Assembly (NCBI GenBank): GCA_019022495.1
Contig: JAFEKR010000051.1
Location: forward strand, 186,001-250,000
From: Epichloe hybrida
Taxonomy: Eukaryota; Ascomycota; Sordariomycetes; Hypocreales; Clavicipitaceae
Direction of reading: 5' to 3'
Length of the DNA: 64,000 nucleotides
Below are positions 11,501-22,329 of this stretch, piece by piece. The notes under the pieces are model-generated. The model was given only the letters and a program-made list of their open reading frames with translations. It was not told the origin of the DNA and searched no databases. Numbering within the stretch: position 1 is the first letter of the stretch; every line of letters starts with the position of its first letter. Position numbers and translations under genes: made by a program.

Positions 11501-13082
11501 CCATGCTGAAATTGAGAGCGGAGATGAAACCGAAGATGGCAAACCTATCCATGAGAGCAGCCATTGCCGAGTTCCGTGCCCTGCAATCGCGAATGTCTCG
11601 TGATGCCGCTCCGGGAAGCCGGGAAGCCGTCGAGTCGAAGATTGCTTCTGATCAGCTGCGGTCGATACAAGCTCAGATTACCGAGCAGACCAAGGCGGCA
11701 CTCGCCCTGGAATCGGAAATCGAGGGCTTCAAGGCGACCATGAACGCCAGGTTGGAGTACTATCGACAGCTGCAGGCGGTGTCAGACGCAGTCCTCCCCC
11801 ACGACGGGCCTAAGATGGATGCAGCAGTCGCGAAGCTTCAACACACTGAAGACGAGTTGCGCAAGAAGCTGTCTTCGGCCGAAGCAAAGCACAGATATCT
11901 TGTGAACCTGAAGGAGGCTGGCTCCAAGTCGAACGAGCCGCGAATGTGCGTCATCTGTCAGATGCCCTTCGTCATAGGCGTCTTGACTGTATGCGGGCAC
12001 CAATTCTGCAAAGAGTGCATGGCTTTGTGGTTCAGGGCGCACCACAACTGTCCTCTGTGTAAGAGAGGCCTCAAGCCTTCCAATCTGCATGACATTGCCA
12101 TCAAACCGCAGCAGTTGCAGGTCCGCAGCGAGGGTGACGGTGCCGGCGACCAGAGCCAGGCGGTGCAAAGACGTGAGACCAACTCACCCAAAAAGACGGC
12201 AATATACTCGGAATTCAACGCAGATAAACTGGCAGAGATCAAGAACATCGACCTCGGTGGGCCGTCATTCACAACAAAGGTTGACACATTGGTTCGGCAT
12301 CTTTTATGGCTGAGAGAATCCGACCCTGGGGCAAAATCAATCGTGTTTTCTCAGTACGTCCCGTCACACCTCCTTTTTTTTTTGGCTTGTGGCGCTGTAC
12401 AATCAATCAATCAATTTCGTACTGACTCTGTACAATACTTAGATATCGCGACTTTTTACATATTTTGCGCAACGCCTTCAGACGGTTCCGCATCGGATAC
12501 GCATCCATCGATGACTCAAACGGCATTGCTAGCTTCAAGCAAGACGCGGCCGTGGAAGTCTTCCTTCTCCACGCGCGAGCCCACGCCAGTGGCCTCAACC
12601 TAGTCAATGCGAGCCACGTCTTCCTCACGGAGCCTCTGCTCAACACAGCCCTGGAGCTCCAGGCGATCGCGCGAGTCGACCGCATCGGGCAGCAGCACGA
12701 GACGACAGTCTGGCTATACCTCGTCTCGGGGACAGTGGAAGAGAGCATCTACAACCTTTCGGTGCGGCGCCGCATGGAGCACATGGGCCGCCGAAGCCGA
12801 AACCGGAACCGGGACTCGTCCAGGGCGGCTGCACCCGAAGTGCTCGACGCCAGCATCGAAGCCGCCAATACGCTTGAGCTCGAGCACGCGGCCTTGTCCA
12901 AGCTGATGAGCAAAGATAGGACGGCTGGAGAAATGGTCGCCAAGGGCGACTTGTGGGAATGTCTATTTGGCAGCGCTGGCTCGGTGGACAATGCCAATGA
13001 GGGACACAGGGACGCCAGAATACAAGAGAAGGCCGTCTTGAGCTATTTAGCTGGCGAGGCGGCCGAGGCGCGGCGAGCATGA
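8521..13082 (+). CDS. SNF2-family helicase with RING E3 ligase domain (SHPRH/IRC20 type)
   Basis: Protein of 1472 aa; exons 8521-8593, 8648-12353 and 12443-13082. It begins MPKKAAKRRPLK and has a second basic cluster PKRRKVK, both likely nuclear signals. The SNF2 N-lobe has the ATP-binding motif AEEMGLGKT (residues about 330-338) and a DEAQ motif II (LCLDEAQMIE, about 465-474). A long insert with acidic and coiled-coil stretches follows, then a C3HC4 RING (about 1125-1163, CVICQMPFV..CGHQFCKECM..CPLCKRG). The C-lobe (KSIVFSQY across intron 2, VDRIGQQHET in motif VI) ends the protein. A RING between the two helicase lobes, DEAQ, and LNRLRQTTLHPEVG fit the SHPRH/Irc20 group rather than Rad5 itself. 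Relatives ubiquitinate replication or repair factors such as PCNA; that role here is inferred. The splice at 12354-12442 is supported by exact continuity of FSQYRDFLHILRNAF. Confidence 0.9.
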
Positions 13083-13574
13083 CTTTACGTGCAATGCATT
13101 GTGTATGATACGAGCTTATAAACGGGGTTAGGATAGGGAGAGGAGTTCCGGGCTGACTGATGGATATATACACGGATAGCTCACCATTTGTAGCGGGCAG
13201 TAGCTTGAAATAATACCGTCATGCCACTCGTGGTACTCATCTTGCATTACTACATTATTACCACTGTCACTGGTGTAGGTTGGCTTTTCCCTTTCTTCTT
13301 TTCTACCATCCTGCCCAGCTGCCGTTATTGTACACACCCCTTCTCTTTGATGCAGATGGGCAGGCAGCCTGCCGTTCCTCCCCCCCCCCCCATTTTACAA
13401 AGTTTGCTCCTCTATTGAATAATGCATCATCGAAGAGATACGTTGTAGTTCGCTTTGTGCACATCTGGTGTACATTGCCGCTTTGCCTTGTGACAAGTCG
13501 AGTCTAGACGTAGACGTCGCAGGTAACTTTGACCCCGACACCCAAGAGATTTTGACAGCAAACTTTGATGCATC
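13083..13574. other. Convergent 3' intergenic region
   Basis: 492 bp between convergent stop codons, with a C-tract at about 13379-13391. It is expected to hold two 3' UTRs; nothing else was recognised. Confidence 0.5.
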
Positions 13575-14618
13575 CTATTCGACAATCTTCTTCTTGGGGA
13601 CAGACTTGACGCGCTTGGCGACAGGGCGGTTGATGTGGTGATCGGGGATCCAGCTCTCGTCGTACGTCTTGGAGCCAGTAGCAGTGCCGACGGACTCGGA
13701 ACCGGAACCGGATAGGGCGGCGTCGGCGTCAGAGGATATTTTCTTGGTCTTCTTTCCGGAGGAGGAGGGCTTGGCACGCTTGACTTGGGGGAAGAGTGCT
13801 TCGATCCAGGTCTTGTAGACGAAGTAGAGGGTTCCGGCGAAGACGGCAGATAGGACGAGGTACAGGAAGATGCTGTTGAGTGGCGCTGTTAGGTGCGTGT
13901 TCCACGACGTCCAGGAGAATTGGGCCAAGTACAAGGCAAAGCAGTCAGTACAAGAATAAAGCTTACATCTGCGGATCCAGGAAGCTGGTGGGAGCCTCAA
14001 CAATGGAGGCCAAGCCATCGTGTGCCAGAACCTGATGCAGGTGGCCCTGGGCGCTGGTCACGACAGCGGCAAGCTGCAGCTTCACGTCCTGGGGCTGCAT
14101 GTCGAGGACGAACGAGTAAGGGAAGCTCTTGGTCTCGCCGGCCTCAACGGCGTGGTTGTACTGCACGGCAGTCAAGTTGCGAAGAATGCTCTGGTAGGCG
14201 GGGGTGTCCTTGGGGAGCTCCTTGGGGTTGGCGACGGAGCCGGCCAAGAAGGCGATTTGAATGGGACCATCCTCGTTGTTTGTAATTTCAACAAGAGCCT
14301 TTGTCGGGCGGCCGTTGATGAGGCGCACGCCCAGGACGTCGGCGTCGGGGAAGGTCGTCTTCAGGTTGGCCTTGAGCTCAGGCTGCGACGAGGGGACGCT
14401 GCCGTCTGCGGCGGCGGCGGCGGGAGGAGCATCAGCCTGGCAAGATTAAGTCGTGTTAGAGTTCGGATGTCCTCGATGGAGATCGATGGAGAGCGTGGTA
14501 ATTCGTCATGTAGTTTGGAAAGGAATCAGTGACACGTAGGGGCGGGGGGAATGGCACATACCGCTGATGCGCCAAAGACCTGCAGGGCGAGTACTGAGAG
14601 CAGCGAGGTGAGCAACAT
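13575..14618 (-). CDS. TRAP-alpha / IRC22-like ER translocon-associated protein
   Basis: Protein of 274 aa; exons 14618-14562, 14436-13967 and 13872-13575. The first exon encodes exactly a signal peptide (MLLTSLLSVLALQVFGASA). The lumenal part has the TRAP-alpha pattern: VRLINGRPTKALVEITNNED, IQIAFLAGSVANPKEL, and a conserved beta-sandwich with VLDMQPQDVKLQLAAVV. A single membrane span follows (IFLYLVLSAVFAGTLYFVYK), then a cytosolic Ser/Lys-rich tail ending KKKIVE, which could act as a dilysine-like ER signal. The fungal members are called IRC22 and are thought to be subunits of the translocon-associated complex. Introns are 14437-14561 and 13873-13966, both in frame. Family call confident; function by homology. 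Confidence 0.88.
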
Positions 14619-15367
14619 GGTGGTGACGAGAGGGACGACCAAGGAGAGATATCAAGCGGTTGAGTCGGAGGAATGAAAGAATAGACGAGTATTCTAGGCG
14701 ACTCAATTGGGGGGGGGTTGGTTGTGAGACGGAGAGAAAAGGGAGGAGGTAAGCTGCGCCGTGTCCAGATTTCCAGATTCGAGGTGTCTTGTCCAGTTGG
14801 CGTTGGTTGGTGGGTGGTACGTCGCAAATAATGTCCACAATAACAGCCAGGCTCGTGATTGGTGGGTGGTCCACGGCATGCGAAAGGTGGCCTCAGCCTT
14901 TGGCTTTGTGCAACGAACGGGCATCTGACTTAACTCCAACTTTTTCCTCCGGCTTTCGTCGGCTTTCGTCGGCTTTCATCCTCGCATCCCTCCCTACATA
15001 GTCCATCGACTCTGCTTCCTACGAGTTATCGCCAGTCTCACATCACCCGAAAAAGCACATCTTGGTACCAACAACCTAACCTGTACATGTGTTTCTCTAT
15101 TTCCTGTCCCTTGATCATGTTCTTCACCGACTCCGCAGAATCTTCTTCTTCTGCCGTGCCTTCTCTGTAATGCACCTTCAACGCACTTTGGTTGGACGTC
15201 TATTTCCATCACATGCCCCCATTTGTACCCAAATTCCAAGCTGAGCAAAAGTCAACGCTCTAAAGCAGAAGAAGAAGAAAATGACTCAACGCCGTCCCAT
15301 GAAGATTTTTTCATTACGCCAAAACAAAGATCCCCATCGCTGGTTCTGCCGAGTCTGTATAGCCTCG
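14619..15367. other. Intergenic region, TRAP-alpha promoter / MID1 3' side
   Basis: 749 bp. Three tandem copies of a CGGCTTTCGT-like decamer lie at about 14950-14980. The left half probably contains the TRAP-alpha promoter and the right half the MID1 3' UTR. No gene was recognised. Confidence 0.5.
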
Positions 15368-17381
15368 TCAACGCGTCATCACCAATATGCTGAATACGGA
15401 CATGATACAAGTCAGAAGCGCCAAGTTGGGTATAGTAGTATGACCCGCACTCGTTCGCGTTCTCGCCTCTCCGGGGAAATTGCAAGAAACGACAGAGTTG
15501 TCGGCGTTTCGTCTCCCATACGTCACATTAAAGCCGTACATGCCCGGCTGCGGACAGTTGAACTGGATCATGGACGGACAGCTTTGCACTACTTGGTAGC
15601 AAATGTCTTCACAGGGCATGATTTCTTTGTACGGCCCCGGCTGGATGGTCTCATCGATGAACGAGTTGCGCGAAGCATTTTGCGCTGGCACTTTGGCCAG
15701 TTCCTGCCGAATCTCTGTCGGCAAGAGGGTGCCGTTGGGGAAAGCCTGGTTCACGTTTCGAAGAACGCTGAAGCGTGAACCATCTAGAAAGTCCTCACAC
15801 CGCGGAAGGCTGACTGTACAAAGCCATCGCTTGTATGCTCTTTTGCAATCCTCACATGTTCTGGCCAGCGAGTATTTGGATGTCCTGTCCGCCTCGCATT
15901 GGATTTGCTGCATGACTTTGAGAAAATTGTCGTATACCGTCTTGGCTTGCCCGTCGTAGACCTTGGCCAGCTCCGTGTTATTGAACTTGCCGTCATTTCC
16001 GGGCACCGCGTACTGGATCTCGTCACAGAATTCCAAGTCCGTGACTACCTTGCAATTAGGTGCTACAATCCATGTCAGCCGGCCAAAGATGCCATGTCCA
16101 TACGTTCCCGCAATATCAAGGGTACCGCCCGAGGACTTCAAATCACTTACCAGCGTTGGTCTGAAAGGTTGTGCCCTGAAATACGACACTGCCAGGCCTC
16201 TTCAAACTCTGACCACCACCATTCGCCTGCCTCTTTGAATTCACCGTCACGTTGGCAGGCTGAACGAGCACACCGCTATAAGACGTCGTGGCGTTCAATC
16301 CGACGACATAAAATTGCTGCTTCGGCATGCCGCCCGGCCCTCTAAGCGTCATCGACGTCTTGACCATGCCATTATTCTTAGCAGTCCCTTCTTTATTGGC
16401 GCCGATGAGTGCATTCCTCTCCAAACCACAGGCTGAATGATGAAGGCCATCCAGCATTGGCCAGTCTTGACCGCTTACGTAGAGCTGGTAAGGCGGATCC
16501 TCGCTCCAAATGTGCCGAGCCTCGCTAGCTTCAGTCGTCAGATTTCGCGTTATCAGCAGCGCCGCTGTTGAGTCGCTGTCCATCCACAGAAGTTTTGCAC
16601 CCTCGGACTCATTGCTCTGATATTGATGAAAGTATTCGGTACTGGAAGCCGCTACCTGGTAGTCATATGATCCCTCGAAGCTATCGGTAATATTTGGCGC
16701 ATAAAGGCCGATGTAAATATCGCTCGTCGCGTTAGCGCTTACCCTCACTGCACCTTCCTCAAAAGTGTGGGATGTGAAGCCCCTTGCCAGATGTCCCTTG
16801 GGGTTGCTTGTGACCTGCGGGCATCCAGCCTCTGTACTGTTGGACAAGAACAGAATCAACTGTGGTGGCTTAGACCTCTTGCCACCAGACTGCACTGTCG
16901 GTTGCAGGCACGTATTCGCTGATATGTAAATGGTGGCATTCTTGACTTCTCGGCCGCTTCTCTCATTCTCATTGTTGTCATCGTCCGTCGTCTGCCTTTG
17001 TTGTACCTGCTTGCCCTGGGACGTGCTATTGCCCAGTGACCCCTTTTTGATGATGTAGCATATCGGTGCGCCGCCCGGCTGGATGTTGAATGCCAATGGC
17101 TTATCGTTCTCCAGAGGTATGGTGTCACCGGCACGGCCGAGTATACTCCGACCCAGGAAGTTGAGGATGGGCTCATAGGATGAGGCTTGGGAGTCGGGGC
17201 TGTGGCCGACTTCTTCAAAGGAGGCCAAGTCGGGCCGGGGCGAGGACGCAAGGAAGGACTCATGGGGGAACTCGTGGGCGACGGCTCCCTTTGGCATCAG
17301 AAGCAGGGAAAACAGCACCAGCAGACAAAATGTCGCGGCAAGCGACGCTACAAGCCGCGACTGCAATGGGCTCAGCTGCAT
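15368..17381 (-). CDS. MID1: MID1 stretch-activated calcium channel subunit
   Basis: Regulatory subunit of the high-affinity calcium influx system that works with Cch1 at the plasma membrane. Protein of 641 aa; exons 17381-16151 and 16062-15368, with an 88-nt intron splitting an Ala codon. The N-terminus is a signal sequence or anchor (VASLAATFCLLVLFSLLLMP). The extracellular part has many N-glycosylation sequons (for example NATIYIS, NVTVNS, NNTELAK, NGTLL). The C-terminal Cys-rich domain carries CEDCKRAYKRWLC, PCEDICYQVVQSCP and FNCPQPGMYGFNVTYG, the best conserved MID1 region. The very end is hydrophobic (LALLTCIMSVFSILVMTR). The start codon lies only 351 bp from the edge of the retrotransposon block, so its promoter borders RIP-mutated, probably heterochromatic DNA. 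Confidence 0.9.
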
Positions 17382-17732
17382 TACGGGCTATGAGCCCACC
17401 CGGGGCAAGCTGCTATGTCAATTTCCTGTTTGCGTGGGATGAACGAATGCCGTGTGTCTCGATGGGGGGGACGTAAGCTGGAAAGCTTTGCCTTGACGGA
17501 CGGGGTGGCGATCAACAATCCATCTCTCGTCGTCGACCGTTATTTCATGACAACGCAGTCCGGCGGCGGTAAGCGAAAGGCAATTCGTCAGTTTGAGTGT
17601 CGTCATCGGCACAAGTGTGACTGTGCAAGTTGGACGTACGAGGGACGTACGAGGGACGTGTCTGGTATCTTGAATCAGCTTGGTTTCACCACGACAGCCA
17701 GAGGCACAGCCACAGTTGATTTTCAACGCCCC
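17382..17732. promoter_or_regulatory. MID1 upstream region, unique DNA before the retrotransposon
   Basis: 351 bp of normal base composition between the MID1 start codon and the left LTR of Gypsy-1. It must contain at least the core promoter of MID1. A short tandem repeat of GTACGAGGGAC lies at about 17635-17660. No factor-binding site can be named with confidence. Confidence 0.45.
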
Positions 17733-17859
17733 TGTTGAGTGGGGAAATGGCTTACATAATAAAAGGTGAATCAGAGTGGTAGTAATTATAGGGAAACCAT
17801 AGCTAGAGTAAATACTAATTAACTATTATTATTACTACTATCATTTTAGTACGAGTTTA
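17733..17859 (+). repeat. Gypsy-1 5' LTR
   Basis: 127-bp repeat matching 33073-33199. It starts TGTTGAGTGGGGAAATGG and ends ACGAGTTTA, where the right copy has ACGAGTTCA. Differences are nearly all C/T or G/A. The first 60 bases look unmutated while the inner end is RIP-mutated. Confidence 0.92.
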
Positions 17860-19591
17860 TAGTAATAAGACTAGGACTTGCCATCTCTTTTAATTACTCT
17901 ATAAGAATATAATTACATCTTAAAGACTAGAAATCCCAAAATCAGGACTAAACGAATAATCAGAGAATAATTAAGAGAAGAAATCATCTATGGACCGCTA
18001 GAGTATAGCTATGATTAGAAATAGAAGAAGAACGGATTTATACCCTTAGAGCTATGGTTACTAAACATAGGGTAATAAGAGATAAGGAAAAAGACTAATT
18101 ATAGCTAGGAATAGCTTTAAACTATAAGGTAGTAATTATTAAGGACTATAGGACTTAAGTAATAGGTTTAAGAACTATAGGACTTAGACACACTAGTTAA
18201 AGTGCGAATAATAAGAACCTTATATCTAATAAGATTAGGAATTATAAATAGAATTATAACTAGAGATCTAGAACCATAATAAAACTAGGAATAGAATAAT
18301 CTAATAATGAATAAATAACCTAAGAATAACTTATAGATAAGCTAAGAGCTAATGGATTAGCACTATTAGGAATAACTAATTAATAAAGTACTAAGAGATT
18401 CTAGAAGTCTTATTCTAGGCTAGACACGCTAAGATATAAGGATACTTTAAATTAATTTAAGGGACTATAGAAATCAGGTTTAACCTAGAGAAGCTATCCC
18501 TAGTAGCCTCTATTTCTAGACTTAGTAAAACACTACTATCTCCTTACTAATAAAATATAACCTAGATAGACTTAGATAATAAGATCCTTCTTTAAATTTT
18601 TAGAGACTATAGAATTGCACCTAAGACCTAGAAACTTACCCTAGTAATTAGTATTTACTAGACTTAACCTAATAAGAGAGATATACTATAAACTTTATTT
18701 AAATAAAGTAATAAGTTAAGTATTTTATTACTATATTTATTACTATAAAAAATAAGTAATTATAAATATTAAATTAAAACCTCTAGTAGTAATTAATCTC
18801 TTACGCTATAGTAGTAAAGAAGTTATTATAAGTAAGCGTAATACCTTTAGATAAGAGAACTAAACCTTATACTTTAGAGCAGGCTTTAAACTACCTTTTA
18901 CTTATAAAAACTATAGTTTACTAAGCTTATTCTACTACTAAATCCTAATAAAGAGCGCATAGATTACTAACCTACCTTTACCTTGCTTTGCTTCACTTTT
19001 GCCTTTACTCTTTTGCTTATCTAATCTTCTAATTAGATAGAATAGTGTAAATGTGGTTTATGTACTATACTTTAAAGGTAAGAATCTAGCTTAGAGCTAG
19101 ATATAGAAGGTTTAAAGAGTTAAATTATTATATAATTAGGAGCGCCTAACTTAGAAATAGAGAAATTAGTGAAAAGAAATAGGAAGGTAGTAAAGGAGGC
19201 TAAGATAGTTTTCTTACTAATCTAGGATACTTAGTTTTTCTTTTCCTTTTAGACTTTAGGTAACCTAATAAAGAACTTTATTATAGTAAGTTTTAAGTTT
19301 AACTTTATCCTTTATTATAACTAGAATTTATTATAGTGTATTCTTAGCTTTATTAAAAGAAATCTCCTTTACCTATACTTAGGTAATTTTATTCTTATAC
19401 CTTGTAATCTTTAATCTAATCCCTTTATAAACCCTTTACCTCTTAAAACCTAATTATAGCTAGACCTAGATTTAGACTTTAACTTTAAATTAGAGAAAGC
19501 TTTATTACTATTTTATTAAAGTCTAGGTTTTAAATTACCCCTTATCTTAACTTTAAGAGAAAATATATTACCTTGCTTCCTAACCTTAATA

Positions 19592-19649
19592 ATTTAATCT
19601 CCTAAACCTAAGAAAACTAGATTTAATCTCCTAAACCTAAGAAAACTAG
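19592..19649 (+). repeat. 29-bp tandem duplication within the Gypsy-1 gag region
   Basis: Two identical, adjacent 29-bp units, 19592-19620 and 19621-19649, each containing TCTCCTAAACCTAAGAAAAC. Being identical in a RIP-mutated region, the duplication probably arose after most mutation or both units were changed alike. Confidence 0.85.
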
Positions 19650-20800
19650 TGAACTTAGATAAATCCCTACTATAAACATTCCTTTACTACTAATAATATT
19701 ATATAATATTAGGGGAATGACTTTCTCTAGTTATCCTAGAGATAAACTAGCCTAAGACTACATAGATTACTATTTAGCTATAGTAACTATAGCTTAAATC
19801 CCTAAATATACTAAAACCCTAGTATGTTATAACTTTACTTAAGGCCTAAGAGGAAAAGCTATAACTTAGTATAAAGACTTAGATAATAAAGAATAAAAAT
19901 AGAGTGTCCTTAAAGATAAGTTTATAAAGAAATTTAAGAAACCTAATTTACTTATAGAAGTAGCTACTTAATAAGAAGTATATTATTTTACTAGAGAAAC
20001 TAGAGAGATATTAAATACTTATATTTAAAGAGTGAAACGTTTAGTATTAAAGGTAAGGGTAGATATAAGATAAGTCCTTTTTACTAACTTTATAATATAT
20101 ATAGCAGATAAAGAATTAGATTATTACCTATAGGAAAGAGTGTTAGACCATTTGTTTATAATAGATAAATAGGCTTACGAAATAGCTTTAAAAGATCTTA
20201 TAATATTAGATCTTAAAGTTATTTTATATAACTACCGCTTATTTACTTCTAAGAAACTCCTACGATTTAGTAAAGATCCTAGAATAGCAAATTATTTAGA
20301 CCTAGTTTATATATAGATAGAAGAATAAGCTAGGAGAGATAAGTTAGCTACTAAAGCCTAAATAAAAAGAGATAAATAGATAGCAAAGCTTGTCCGCTAG
20401 CTTAAAGCATTCCAAGCTTAATCCATGGGAGAATTATCTAGGCTATATAGGTAATTAGGATAGGGAAGGTACATAACTACTAATCCTCCCTAGTTCCCTA
20501 GGAAATCCGTAATAATAATAACTAAGTTAGGATAGGGAGATATGTAACGTAATCCGGATTTCTTCTAGTGTTTCTTATATAGAGAATAAGGACACATAGG
20601 GTATAACTATTTATAAAGAGACATATACCCCTTAGATAAGTTTAAGAAATATTAAGTGCATTAGAGTACTAAAGGTTTATAGATAAGGAGAGAGTAATAA
20701 TAGGAGTTAGATAATTTAAACTAGTCTAACTTTATTAGAGGTTTAGAAAGAGAGATAATCCTGCCACTAGGTTTTATTCTAACTTAGGGATTTTTATTAC
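19650..20800 (+). pseudogene. Gypsy-1 gag remnant
   Basis: Plus-strand reading with many RIP-type stops shows a retrotransposon Gag core: an ITQYKDL-like segment, then a long helical stretch rich in Lys and Leu. A decayed CCHC knuckle at 20569-20610 reads C-F-L-Y-R-E-stop-G-H-I-G-Y-N-Y, with the second and third Cys now Tyr (TGT to TAT). Boundaries are approximate. Confidence 0.75.
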
Positions 20801-21559
20801 TTAATACTTCTATACTAAACTACAGACCCCTAAGTTGCATCTAAGAGGAGAATAAGGTAGATTTTACCTATGCTATAACTCTTACTAAGGTAAAAGGGAA
20901 ATTTATAGAACCTATATAGATATAAGGACTAGCTAGAAAGATTATAAAATAAGCTAATAAGCCTAGCATTGTTTTGGATGAATATGCTTAATAAAGAGTT
21001 AAGGAGATCTTAGACAAGGAAGACGCTAGTTAAACTTAGATTTAGCTGTCTTTAGATATAATAGGTCTAGTCTAAGAAATAACTCTAGAGAAATTCAAAA
21101 GATTATTACCTACTCTAAGACCTTACTTAGACAGAATTATAGGCCCTTCCTAGGTCCTAATAGTTTTAAATTTACCTAGAGATACGCTAATAAAAGACAT
21201 AAGGATTAGAGAAAATCCCCCCTAGAAATAAAGACTAGAATTAGAGAAGATTTAGGTAACTAAAGAGTATTATATTTCTCTATTTAATCTAGGATAATAC
21301 CTTAGGAACACAATAGTTTCTATAAGTATTCTTTAGCTACTTTAACTTACTCTAATTATTTAATAATAGTTAAGCTATCTTATGTAGTATTAGAAAAAGA
21401 TAAAGAGTAAGGGGGTGAAGTCTATAATTATAAATTTAATTAAACTATTTAAAGAAGTGGTCTAGCTAACTTTCTAGTCTAATATAATAATTAGGTTAGT
21501 AAACGTAATTATTACTTAGAATAATATTATAAAACCTAATAGAGTTATAGTAATAATAT

Positions 21560-21990
21560 TAGGATATATTACAACGTATATTAAGGGACACTAATATAAC
21601 TTAGTCTTGATTAATAGAGGGTCTAGTGTAGAACTAGTAAGCAAAAGCTACCTAGTATAATATAGATTTCTAGTAGTTTAACTCTATAAGAGGAGGTATG
21701 TTTAAATAGTAAATAATGCTAAATATCTAATTACCTTATACTTCTATCTATAAGTAGTCGCGGGAGGAATCCTAGCTTTAGTAAAGTTTTACGTTATACT
21801 AGTTTAGTAGGACTAGGATATATTATTAGGTAAAGTCTAGCTAAGGAGAATAGAAGCTATAGAACATTATGCTAATAATAAGTAGTTATTAAGGGAACAA
21901 ACAAAGTCTCTTAGACTTTACTAATTTACCTATACCTAGACTTATTTTATAGGCCTAACAAATAGGGCTAAATTCCTAAGAGAACTAGAC
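21560..21990 (+). pseudogene. Gypsy-1 protease remnant
   Basis: Around 21607-21640 the plus strand reads VLINRGSSVELVSKSYL, a decayed retropepsin active site with Asn where Asp is expected (GAT/GAC to AAT/AAC by RIP). About 130 codons downstream look coding up to the point where Gypsy-2 is inserted (21990). The rest of pol resumes at 28557. Confidence 0.65.
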
Positions 21991-22180
21991 TGTGAGAACA
22001 AAGGGATAGCTAGGCAAGAGGTATAGGGGCGTTCGTATATTGACTGAAGCTTGCTAGGTCTAAGTGTGTTATGCGTGCGAGTCGCTAGCTTATAGCTAGT
22101 GGCTTGCTAGTGTTACGTGGTCCTAGCCCTTAGCATGGTGCGCTAGCGGGGTGCACCTATGTTATAAGCGGAGCCTTATA
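21991..22180 (-). repeat. Gypsy-2 3' LTR (left copy)
   Basis: 190-bp copy matching 28362-28551 with transitions only where I compared. It begins TGTGAGAACAAAGGGATAG and ends GAGCCTTATA (GAGCCTCACA in the other copy). It is noticeably more GC-rich than the interior, so it has suffered less RIP. Confidence 0.92.
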
Positions 22181-22329
22181 ATTATCCCCCTACTTATAGC
22201 CAGGCTCCTAAACGGCTTTTATTAGCCTTAATATAGCTGTTCGCTAACTAGCTAATAATCAAAACAATAACAAATAAATTAGTTAGCTTTGTAATATAAA
22301 TTCTATTATAACTTATTATTATATCACTC

